Shown piece after piece: positions 1 to 12,500 of a stretch of 64,000 nucleotides of DNA. Positions within the stretch are counted from its first letter, which is position 1. Each line of letters starts with the position of its first letter. The stretch comes from Dendrophyllia cribrosa (Eukaryota > Cnidaria > Anthozoa > Scleractinia > Dendrophylliidae): assembly GCA_024195265.1 (NCBI GenBank), contig JAJLRJ010000009.1, positions 8,586,791 to 8,650,790 of the forward strand, in the 5' to 3' direction. Both the position numbers and the translations under genes were made by a program. Under the pieces are notes generated by a model that worked only from the letters and a program-made list of their open reading frames with translations, had not been told where the DNA came from and ran no database searches.

Positions 1-399
1 ATATAACAATGCCAAAACATGATTACAGTGTCCGCCGCTTCCTCCTTTACAAGAACAATGTGCTCTGGAAACTGCTGCCGTATCATTATTTTCCTTTAAA
101 ATTAATGCTAAATAATGCGGATCCTCACTCTTACGAAGCGATCGATAGCACCGTGCTTTCACATAACAATCGCCAGATTCCTCGCACGTGTAAATATCAT
201 AAACATACCCTTCTCGAAAGAACTTGTAGCTCTTTTCACCGGCATTTTTCTTTCCTCCTTGTGCAAGCCAGTCTGAACAAGTCAAAATACTGATTTTAGG
301 GAAATTTCTCAAGGTTTTTGACCAATTTCTGGTCTCACTAAAGTAATAACACGAACAGCACTGCACATGACTTCGACAACAGAAGCATAAAGCCGCCAT
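1..399 (-). CDS. SWIM zinc-finger protein fragment, incomplete at window edge
   Basis: On the minus strand an ATG (complement of 397-399) opens a frame of 133 codons that runs off the left edge without a stop. It begins MAALCFCCRSHVQ and ends with CSCKGGSGGHCNHVLALLY, which fits the SWIM zinc-finger pattern CxC...CxH. SWIM domains of this form are common in animal transposon-derived proteins, including those with a YqaJ-type nuclease further downstream; that second domain is not visible here. The ORF lies antisense within an intron of the SLC38A10-type gene. Its function is unknown. It may be a live intronic gene or a transposon-derived copy. Confidence 0.6.
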   Translation of the reverse strand, partial: MAALCFCCRSHVQCCSCYYFSETRNWSKTLRNFPKISILTCSDWLAQGGKKNAGEKSYKFFREGYVYDIYTCEESGDCYVKARCYRSLRKSEDPHYLALILKENNDTAAVSRAHCSCKGGSGGHCNHVLALLY

Positions 400-561
400 C
401 TTGAACTGATGTAAACACCCAATTCAAGTCACGTGACTTTTTAGCCGAATGTGTCTGTTATCATAAGACCAGCTTAAAACTGTACTGAAAGGACAGACTT
501 GTTTGATTATAACTTTTATTTATTTATTAGCATCTATATTCTGTGTGTATTTTAATTGCAG

Positions 562-3500
562 TCAGCTGTTTGCATTGTATGAGACCCTGCCTGAGCCATC
601 AGTCAAGAACATGGAAGGTGTTGTCAATACAGGGATCAACATTGTGGCTTCAGTCTATTTTTTGGTAGGCTACTGATAAGAAAAAAACATTGTACGGTTA
701 TAAACTGATGAAGTACTGAGTCTAGATCTGTTTGACTTGCTTTGACTTAACCCTTTCAAGAGTCATTGCCCAAATCATTCAAAATTCATAAAAATCCATT
801 TTTAAATTCATTTTGTAAAATAGTGGAAATCAAACAGCACCCTGGAAAAGTACTGCTCAATAGCATTCATTTGAATGGTCACACTTTAGGATTTCATCCA
901 CAGACTCAAAAGTTAGAACAGCACCACAGGAAAGTACTGCTTAAGAACTTTCACTCAAATAGTCACAATTTAGGATTTCATGCATGCATAGACTCAAAAG
1001 TTAGAACCGCCTTGTACAGCATAATAAACAGTACCACACTGTCAGGAAAGTACTGCTCAATAGCTTTTATTTGAATGGTAACACCTAAGAATATCTTCCA
1101 CAGACTCCAAAGTTAGAACCACCTTGTTCAGCACGATAAACAGCACCACAGAAAAGTACTGCTCAGTAGCTTTCATTTGAATGGTCACACTTTTGGATTT
1201 CATCGATAGACTCAAAAGTTAGAACCACCTTGTACAGCTTATACAATAATACCAAAGGAAAGTACTGCTCATGACAGATGCTTCCATTTGAGTGGTCACA
1301 CCTTAAGCTTAGTATTTCATCCATAGACTCAAGTTCAAGCCGTTAAGGTTTGGCTGTAGGGGTGAAAGGCCCGCTTTAATAAAGATTATTTTATGGGAGT
1401 TTCAATCAATTTCATCAATCAATTTCAACAATCAATTTTTTAATGTCAAGTGTGGGATGAGGTTGCCCTCCATATCCGAACCAGAGGCTCATGTGTAAAA
1501 TGCTTGACAAGTAACTTAACTTAATACAAAAACAATAAACAAGGAACTAATTTAAAGTGCACCTAAACCCCAATTTTTTTTTCTTTTAATCAACTCAATG
1601 TGCATTGAAAAGTCGAATAGTGAAATATTTCTTGTTTTTAACGTCGCGTTAGTGAGTTAAAGAGATTTGAATTTACAAAATGCTAATTAGTTGACGTCAA
1701 ATCAAGACTCGTTTATTATACAACTATTTGTTTCCACCTCCAAGTAATATTTTTTTAATTTTAGTTACAAATCAATTGACTGTAAACAGTTTTTATTTTT
1801 AGTATTTCTTAAATTGATTATCCTTAAGCTGTGAACTGCGTATTGTAAATTGAAGTAGAAATAATGGTAAAGTCTTGATTTGACGTCATCTAATAAGCAT
1901 TTTGTAAATTCAAATCTCTATAACTCACTAAGGCGACGTTAAAAACAAGAAATATTTCACTATTCGACTTTTCAACGTACATTGAGTTGAATAAAAGAAA
2001 AATAATTGGGGTTTAGGTGCACTTTAAGTAAATATTATTTTTGTTATAAAAGTTTGTGTTATACCGGTAATGAAGAGTTAGGGAGGTGACTGTGCATTCA
2101 GTCACTATCAGATGATGTTGGTGTTATTAATGAAGGGGTCAGTGGAGTAAGGTCCAAAGTGACTCCTGATCTAATATCAACTTCTCCTTTCAATTCGCAA
2201 TCATGTACAAGGAAAATTGGAAGGAGAATGAATCTAGCATTTTATCAGAAGTCACTTAGTGCTTTCTTCCAGACAACCCTTCATTTGTTTTGGTGTGTGT
2301 TGTTGTTGTTTTTTGTTTTAATCAATGATTGTGTTTTGCTTTGCATTGTAGGTTGGATTTTTTGGTTATGTGTGCTTTTACAATGTCGGTGTCAAGGGTG
2401 ACATGTTAAATAACTATGGCAATACCTTCTTCTCATATGTAATTAGATTAGGTAAGAGTCTGACTAACAAACTTGACTATCAGTCATCAGTGCTTTCAAT
2501 AAGACCCGGCACCTGCCAAAGTTCCGGCGGGTGTCCTGTTGTGAATCACCCAGTAAAATTAATGCATCTCTCTATAAAGGGGAGATATTTTCAGTTTCTT
2601 ATTATTGCTCTCTGACGGGTGCCGCACAAGGGCAGCCACCTACTTAAAATCTTAATTGAAAGCCCAGCAGTCATACTATCACCTTCAATTTGTCTATCAT
2701 TAACTCCATTTATTGCAGCTTTACAATAAAATCCACAATTGGCCACTGAAATCTGGTCACATTACCATATTACCATTAAGGTTTCGTTTGAAAGCAATTA
2801 CCCCCCAAATAATGGTAACATTTGATGGTGTTCTAAAAGCAGAAGTCTGAACTCCCTCCATTTTTTAACGTTTTTTTTTTTTTTTTGCATATTTAACTTC
2901 ACCCAAGTTATATAAGGGTACTCCCAATGTTTACGTAAATTGTCAAAATGTCGTGGGAAAATTGTGGGAAAATACACTTAGAGATACAGTTTTCAAGGAT
3001 TTAGCATTCAGGACTAAAGAGATGCTTCTGAAAAAAGAAAATAATTGTATTATTTTTTTTGCAGGCTTTGTTATGTCTGTTATTGTCAGCTTTCCTCTCA
3101 TGGTGTATCCTCTACGAGCAAGTTTGCACTCTCTTATATTTCAAGAGGTACAGTGGCTCTTGTCTTTTGAAATATGATATATGTATACCATGAACAATTG
3201 TATCCTGAACCATGTACAGTACCGGGCAAAGGTAAGTTGACACTCGATCCTCGATCCTCGCGAGCATCGTGGATCGAGGATCGAGTCTCGATCCTCGACT
3301 CGAAAGAGACCGTCAACTTACATTTGCCCGGTACTGTACCATGAACTTCAATAACAGGTTCATATTCACCACTACTAATAAAAGTGATTTTTTAGATACA
3401 AGCTACACTTCTGGAAGAGACGAGACTAATATTTAGAATATCAACAAGAGTTTTGGAGAAGCTCAACTTTTTTCTTTTTTTTATTCTGTACTCAAAAAGT

Positions 3501-6500
3501 GTTTCTAACACAAATTGGGAAAAAGCAAGGATCAATGTTTTAGATTATCAACTTACAGATAAGGTCAGATATGCTGTTGATGACAATAGGAAAAATGTCA
3601 TTATCAGTTGTCTGTAGTATAACCTAATTGTTTATGAAATATTTGCAGTTCATAAATAATTTTCACTATTTGAAAGACAAAAATGCTTATTTGGTGTAAT
3701 TTTGACTTGGAACAGAAGAAAATAATGAATACGCGTATGGAAGATTGCCTATTGCTTGGAAACAATTGTAAATTTTTTTAATAAACAAGGCTGTGCTCTA
3801 ACAGTTATCAAAGGGTGCCCAAAATGAGTACAACAGACTATCAAATTTAGGGTGCCCAGGAGTTAAGCTATACATGTACAAAAACTCAGCTTTTTGTGGA
3901 GCCTGAAGATAAAAGTTAGTCGCCCGTCGCACCTGGACACTGCTAGAGCACAGCCCTGATAAATGCATGAGTCATTTCAAGGAGGCATTAATTCTGACAC
4001 AAGTCAGGCGCTACCACAGGAATTGTCAAATTCATTAAATAATTCAATGTTGTGAATAAACATTCTCCCCCCACTAACCCCTGAAGAATTCATTTTATTT
4101 TTCTGCCTTTATTTCAACAAGACATTTTTTTAGGGAGGCATTTAAGTGAGAGGAGACATTAATTGTTTTGAATAAATACTAACAGCATCGATAAAAGAGT
4201 GTATTTTCCAAAAATCAATAAGTTGTTACATATCCATCAACTATTATACCTCTTCATCTTCAAGTCAAATGTAGAGATTGTTATTGTACATTAGGTTTGT
4301 TAATTTTTCTTTCTGATGGTGATGTCATTATTTCAATAGTCAAGCAGCTCAGAGAATTTACCAGGAGGCGCTGGGTTTATTCCACATGAAAGATTCACAT
4401 ACCTGACACTGATCATCATCTCTGGCACTCTAATGCTTGGGATTCTCTTTCCACAAAGTAGGTGTAGCACCAACTCTGTTTCCTGGACATTAAGCTTAAA
4501 GGGGCAGTACATAACTGCCATTGGGATTTACTGTCATTTCAAAAACCAAACATTGTTTTTAAATTAAAAGGAAAGTGTCCTGGCTGAAGTATCATGTTTT
4601 CATGAATATGACCAGGAGATTGCTTAAAGCTTGTTTTATTATTTTGAAATAGGAATTAAAAAAATCTCCATAAGTGATGTACGCAAAGAAATAATATGAA
4701 ATAAAAAGACAAAAAAACAACTTAAACACGGCAGGGGTAATTTGCCGAACGCCGAACGCAGAACGCCGAACGCCGAATGTCTGTCTGGTCAGCAGTTTAT
4801 CTTGTCAAACATGTGCTTCACCATGGCGGAGCGAATTGTTATTTCGAGCAGGTATATAAAGTCTTGTACTACCAATAAAACAACATTTAACCTGTAATTC
4901 TAGTAACCTCACATATATGATCGAACTGGTAAAAAATGTAAAAAAAAAAAACAGTACATAGGGGAAAACAAACGCACGATTCGTGAACGCTTCACTAACA
5001 CAGACAAGGGACAAACAACCCACATCACGCCAACTCCACAGCAGCGGTCCCTACACATTTCAACTTACCAGGTCACTCTTCCGCGGACATGAGACTCATC
5101 CCGCCTGAACTGCAGCCTACCATCAATGCTTCCCGTCGAAAAGCACGCAAGGCCTTTTTAATTCATAGAGGGAACACTTTATCACCAGAAGACATTAACC
5201 GAAGGAACGAACGCTGAACTCATACACTATATATTATTTTTATCTTATGTTTACAAGTGCGCCGTCTACATGTCATGTATTAGCCAATCATTTATAACCA
5301 TGTATTTTTCAAATTTTAGGAGCCGTTACAATGTTTTCTCATCGCCGAGAATACAGCGACAAATCCGGGACCTTCTAACGGTCCAGAGCGCTAAATTTGA
5401 AAAGTTTCCGTCTGACAAAAGAGCCAAATTACAAAGAAAATTGGGGAAAATGGCGAAACAAGGTGTATGTTTTACTCCATAACAAAAAAACTAAGTACTT
5501 TGGCGGTTAGGTTCCCCTGGCTTTTTCAGAAGAGGTGTTTAGGAATCATTTAAGACCCTTTTTATTTGCCTGAGATTTGGACAACTACTATCGAATCGCG
5601 TTCTAAAATTCGTTTTTTTTCGCTGATTTCAGTATGGAAAAAACACGGCATTGATATTCAGGATGGTCTTTCTCTTCAAGAAAGGACTTGCTAACTAAGG
5701 TTCACCCTTGAAATGTTAGCCTCGTGTCTAAACAAATGATTGGCGAAGTTTGGATTTAATACGATGCGTGGAAATAGTATCAAAGCGCTATTTTATAGAA
5801 GGTGTTCCGTAAACTAAAAATGGCGCTCCAAAATGTCTTCCTACGAACTCCAATGAGACCGGCAAACGGATTCAAATTTGAATAATTATCTCAACACAAA
5901 CAATGTTCCCTCAGTCGTGAGAGGCAGGCGCTTGCTTTTTACTTGTTCAAGTTAGGATTTCAAAGAGAAGCCATCATTTATTTCACATTTCTCATTGTCC
6001 GGCAAATTAAAGGCCTATATTTTTTTTTTAAAACCTCAGTTAATATACTCTAGGTCTGAACTACGTTAACCGATCGAGTAAAAGAGCGCGTCTAGATCTG
6101 GACTGCAAAACGATTCGTAAAGAGCACGAGTATCAAAGCGCAACGTACAAGCGAGTGACCCGTGATTCACGCTCGCTATTTGGCAACGCTTTTAACTAAA
6201 AACCATGTTCTGCGAAAAATTGTTTTTGCCATCGTTCTCTGACCATTGCGAATCTAACGAGTCAAAATGAAAATCTTGCCGCATACGAATTTGTTGACAA
6301 AACGCTCTGTAAAGAGCGAGAAGAATAGGACACCACGTCTTTTAAAATAACGTCACTTAAAATAACTTTAAAACGATCTAAACACTGTTAAAACGCGATA
6401 GTTTGATAAAAAATTTCGGTCTTTGAGCCTCTTCAGTCGTCTGCCATATTAAAGTTCTGTAAAGAGCGTGAGTAAAAAAGCGTAACGAACAAGCGAGTGA

Positions 6501-9500
6501 CCCACACATCGCGCTCGCTATTTGGCAAAGCTTTTAACTGAAAACCACGTTCTACGGAAAATGTTTTTGCCATCGTACTCTGACCATTGCGAATCTAACG
6601 AGTCAAAATGAAAATCTTACCCCACACGAATTTGTTGACAGAATGCTTTGAAAAGAGCGCGGCCCGCCTTTAATTACAGCACGATTGTTTACTTTATCGC
6701 ACCTTGGGACTTACATCACGCATCAAACCGTGTAATTGACAGCAGTTGAATCTGCCAAGAGACTAGAGTATTTCCAAAGCTTATTCTGTTGAGCAAATAC
6801 AACCGACTGGGCTGTATATGCAAATAATTATGCTGCGCATCGAGAAACTGGGCACTGTAAGTACATGTCGCGAAAGACAATGATTATCAGGGCGATGCCT
6901 CGCTACTCCATGACTGGCATCACAAAGTGTCCTGGGGGTGCACGCTACTCCATGACTGGCATCACAAAGTGTCCTGGGGGATGGTACGCTACTCCATGAC
7001 TGGCATCACAAAGTGTCCTGGGGGGGTGCAAACTACTCTATGACTGGCATCACAAAGTGTCCTGGGGGGGTGCACGCTACTCCATGACTGGCATCACAAA
7101 GTGTCCTGGGGGTGGCACGCTACACCATGACTGGCATCACAAAGTGTCCTGGGCGGGTGCACGCCACTCTATGACTGGCATCACAAAGTGTCCTAGGGGG
7201 TTGCACGCTACTCCATGACTGACATCACAAAGTGTCCTGGGGGGGTGGCACGCTACTCCATGACTGGCATCACAAAGTGTCTTCGGTGGGTGCACGCTAC
7301 TCCATGACTACTATCACAAAGTGTCCTGGGGGTGGCACGCTACTCCATGACTGGCATCACAAAGTGTTCTGCGGAGTGCATGCTACTCCATGACTGGCAT
7401 CACTAAGTGTCATCGCCGAGAATACAGCGACATATCCGGGACCTTCTTACGGTCTAGAGCGCTAAATTTGAAAAGCTTCCGTCTGACAAAAGAGCCAAAT
7501 TACAAAGAATATGAGGGAAAATGGCGAAACAAGGTGTATGTTTCCCTCCATAAGAAAAAAAAAGTACTTTGGCGGTTAGGTTCACCCTGGCTATTTCAGA
7601 AGAGTTGTTAAGGAATCATTTAAGACCCTTTTTATTTCCCTGAGATATGGACAACTTCTATCGAATCACGTTTTAAAATAAGCTTTTTTCGCTGATTTCA
7701 GTATGGAAAATACACTGCATTGATATTCAGGATGGTCTTTCTCTTCAAGAAAGGACTTGCTAACTAAGGTTCACCCTGGAAATGTTAGCCTCGAGTCTAA
7801 ACAAAAGATTGGCGAAGTTTGGATTCAATACGATGCGTGGAAATAGTATCAAAGCGCTATTTTATAGGTGTTCCGTAAACTAAAAATGGCGCTCCAAAAT
7901 GTCTTCCTACAAACTCCCACGAGACCGGCAAACGGATTCAAATTTGAATAATTATCTCAACACAAACAATGTTCCCTCAGTCGTGAGAGGCGGGCGCTTG
8001 CTTTTTACTTGTTCAAGTTAGGATTTCAAAGAGAAGCCATCATTTATTTCACATTTCTCATTGTCCGGCAAATAGAAAGACTTATATTATTTTTTAAAAC
8101 CTCAGTTAATATACTCTAGGTCCGAACTATGTTAACCGATCGAGTAAAAGAGCGCGTCTAGATCTGGACTGCAAAACGCTTTGTAAAGAGCACGAGAAAC
8201 AAAGCGCAAAGTGAAAGCGAGTGACCCGTGATTCACGCTCGCTATTTCGCAACGCTTTTAACTGAAAACCGTGTTCTGCGAAAAAAATGTTTTTGCCATC
8301 GTACTCTGACCATTGCGAATCTAACGAGTCAAAATGAAAATCTTGCCGCACACGAATTTGTTGACAAAACGCTCTGTAAAGAGCGAGAAGAATAGGACAT
8401 CACATCTTTTATAGACATTCGACGCACTTAAAATAACTTTAAAACGATCTAAACACTGTTAAAACGCGATAGTTTGATAAAAAATTTCGACCTTCGAGCC
8501 TCTTCAGTCGTCTGCCATATTAAAGTTCTGTAAAGAGCGCGAGTAAAAAACGTAACGAACAAGCGAGTAACCCGCGCATCGCGCTCGCTATTTGGCAAAA
8601 CTTTTAACTAAAAACCATGTTCTGCGGAAAATGTTTTTACCATCTTAATCTGACCATTGCGAATATAACGAGTCAAAATGAAAATCTTGCCGAACACGAA
8701 TTTGTTGACAAAATGCTTTGAAAAGAGCGCGGCCCGCCTTTAATTACAGCACGATTGTTAACTTTATCACACCTTGGGATTTACATCACGCATCAAACCG
8801 TGTAATTGACAGCAGTTGAATCTGCCAAGAGACTAGAGCCTAGAGTATTCCCAAAGCTTATTCTGTTGAGCAAATACAACCGACTGGGCTGTATATGCAA
8901 ATAATTATGCTGCGCATCAAGAAACTGGGCACTGTAAGTACATGTCGCGAAAGACAATGGCATTCAGGGCGATGCCTCGCTACTCCATGACTGGCATCAC
9001 AAAGTGTCCTGGAGGGTGCACGCTACTCCATGACTGGCATCACAAAGTGTCCTGGAGGGGTGCAAGCTACTCCATGACTGGCATCACAAAGTGTCCTAGA
9101 AGGTTGCACTCTACTCCATGACTGGCATCACAAAGTGTCCTGGGGGGGTGGCACGCTACTCCGTGACTGGCATCACAAAGTGTCCTAGGCGGGTGCACGC
9201 TACTCCATGACTGGCATCACAAAGTGTACTGGGGGGTGGCACGCCACTCCATGTCTGGCATCACAAAGTGTCCTGTGGGGGGGAAGGGGTGGCATGCTAC
9301 TCCATGACTGCCATCACAAAGTGTCCTGGGGGTGCACACTACTCTATGACTGGCATCACAAAGTGTCCTAGAAGGTTGCACTCTACTCCATGACTGGCAT
9401 CACAAAGTGTCCTGGGGGTTGCATGCTACTCCATGACTGGCATCACAAAGTGTCCTGGGGGTGGCACGCTACTCCATGACTGGCATCACAAAGCGTCCTG

Positions 9501-12500
9501 GGGGTTGGCACGCTACTTCATGACTGTCATCACAAAGTGTCCTAGGCGGGTGCACGCTACTCCATGACTGTCATTACAAAGTGTCCTAGGGGTTGCATGC
9601 TACTCCATGACTGGCATCACAAAGTGTCCTGGGGGTGGCACGCTACTCCATGACTGGCATCACAAAGCGTCCTGGGGGTTGGCACGCTACTTCATGACTG
9701 TCATCACAAAGTGTCCTAGGCGGGTGCACACTACTCCATGACTGTCATTACAAAGTGTCCTAGGGGTTGCATGCTACTCCATGACTGGCATCACAAAGTG
9801 TCCTGGGGGTGGCACGCTACTCCATGACTGGCATCACAAAGCGTCCTGGGGATTGGCACGCTACTTCATGACTGGCATCACAAAGTGTACTGGGGGGTGG
9901 CCCGCTACTCCATGACTGGCATCACAAAGTGTCCTGGGGGTGGCATGCTACTCCATGACTGGCATCACAAAGCGTCCTGGGGGGTGGCACGCTACTTCAT
10001 GACTGGCATCACAAAGTGTACTATGGTGTTGCATGCTACTCCATGACTGGCATCACAAAGTGTCCTGGGGGATGGCACGATACTCCATGACTGCCATCAC
10101 AAAGTGTCCTGGGGGTTGCATGCTACTCCATGACTGGCATCACAAAGTGTCCTGGGGGTGGCACGCTACTCCATGACTGGCATCACAAAGCGTCCTGGGG
10201 TTTGGCACGCTACTTCATGACTGTCATCACAAAGTGTCCTAGGCGGGTGCACGCTACTCCATGACTGTCATTACAAAGTGTCCTAGGGGTTGCATGCTAC
10301 TCCATGACTGGCATCACAAAGTGTCCTGGGGGTGGCACGCTACTCCATGACTGGCATCACAAAGCGTCCTGGGGGTTGGCACGCTACTTCATGACTGTCA
10401 TCACAAAGTGTCCTAGGGGTTGCATGCTACTCCATGACTGGCACCACAAAGTGTACTGGGGGGTGGCCCGCTACTCCATGACTGGCATCACAAAGTGTCC
10501 TGGGGGTGGCATGCTACTCCATGACTGGCATCACAAAGCGTCCTGGGGGGTGGCACGCTACTTCATGACTGGCATCACAAAGTGTACTATGGTGTTGCAT
10601 GCTACTCCATGACTGGCATCACAAAGTGTCCTGGGGGATGGCACGATACTCCATGACTGCCATCACAAAGTGTCCTGGGGGGTGGTACGCTACTCCATGA
10701 CTGGCATCACAAAGTGTCCTGGAGGGGTGCACGGTACTCCATGACTGTCATCGCAAAGTGTCCTGGGGGGGTGCACGCTACTCCATGACTGACATCACAA
10801 AGTGTCATGGAGGGTGCACGCTACTCCATGACTGGCATCACAAATGGTCCTGGGGGGTGCACGCTACTCCATGACTGGCATCACAAACTGTCCTAGGGGT
10901 GGCACGCTACTCCATGACTGGCATTACAAAGATTGGCGAAGTTTGGATAATAAAGATAAATAAATAATAATAAATTAAGTTAATTAAGTTAAATAATAAA
11001 TATAAGTTTTTAATACGATGCGAGGAAATAGTATCAAAGCGCTATTTTCTAGAAGGTGTTCCGTAAACTAAAAATGGCGCTCCAAAATGTCTTCCTACGA
11101 ACTCCCATGAGACCGGCAAACGGATTCAAATTTGAATAATTATTTCAACACAAACAATGTTCCCTCAGTCGTGAGAGGCGGGCGCTTGCTTTTTGCTTGT
11201 TCAAGTTAGGATTTCAAAGAGAAGCCATCATTTATTTCACATTTCTCATTGTCCGGCAAATAGAAAGGCCTATATTATTTTTTAAAACCTCAGTTAATAT
11301 ACTCTAGGTCTGAACTACATTAACCGATCGAGTAAAAGAGCGTGTCTAGATCTGGACTGCAAAACGCTTTGTAAAGAGCACTAGAAACAAAGCGCAACGT
11401 ACAAGCGAGTGACCCGTGATTCATGCTCACTATTTGGCAACGCTTGTAACTGAAAACCATGTTCTGCAGAAAATGTTTTTGCCATCGTACTCTGACCATT
11501 GCGAATCTAACGAGTCAAAATAAAAATCTTGCCGCACACGAATTTGTTGACAAAACACTCTGTAAAGAGCGAGAAGAACAGGACATCACGTCTTTTATAG
11601 ACATTCGACGCAGTTAAAATAACTTTAAAACGATCTAAACACTGTTAAAACGTGATAGCTTGATAAAAAATTTCGGTCTTCAAGCTCTTCAGTCGATTTT
11701 AAAAAAAAAATCTTGCCGCACACAAATTTGTTGACAAAATGCTTTGTAAAGAGCGCCGCCCGCCTTTAATTACAGCACGATTGTTAACTTTATCACACCT
11801 TGGGATTTACATCATAAAGTCAAGAACGGTTAAACAAAATTAAAAGTTTGAGACAAATGAAAAGAAAAATTAAACTGGTTTGAAAATGTTTAACCAAAGT
11901 TAATTTTCAACTGCACATATACACATAATTAACAAGGATTCCAGTCATTATTTAAAATAACTGTTGTGAGTGTAGTACCAGTCAGTATGATGAGACAGAG
12001 TTATATATTGCTTGTAGGAAACAAACTAGAAGTTACAGTGTTTACAGTGTGACAGACCTTACTTGTGTGAGCACTCAACAAATTTAAGTTTATTGGGTAC
12101 TTACAGTAAGGCACGTCACACTGTAATGCACGTCACACTGTAATGCACATCACACTGTAATGCACGTCACACTGTAATGCACATCACACTGTAATGCACG
12201 TCACACTGTAATGCACGTCACACTGTAATGCACTTGAGTTAATTATACATTGATTAGGGAAATGGTCAAAACTATTGTACTCGGACGGGACCCACTATTT
12301 TACAAAAAGACTGGTGGTCTCTTTGTGTACCCCCTCTCGTCCACCTAAAAAGATGGTGTCTTGTTGGTAAAGCCCCCATTGTATCAGGAGTAGAAACTGA
12401 GAAAAAAGATTCAAATCTTCCTGTGCCGTTTTACTAGCAATGCAAGCTTCATGCACACAGAATATTTAAGTCTTATCTCCAATTTTTAGGCCAAAACATT

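Noticed and set aside
10304..10612. 102-codon ORF of repeated MTGITKC / LLHDWHHK units
   Set aside because: It is the translation of the 43-bp minisatellite; length variation in the G run breaks the frame elsewhere in the array.
6902..10928. Regular repeats resembling a CRISPR array
   Set aside because: Monomers are contiguous with no unique spacers, and the sequence is from an animal genome.
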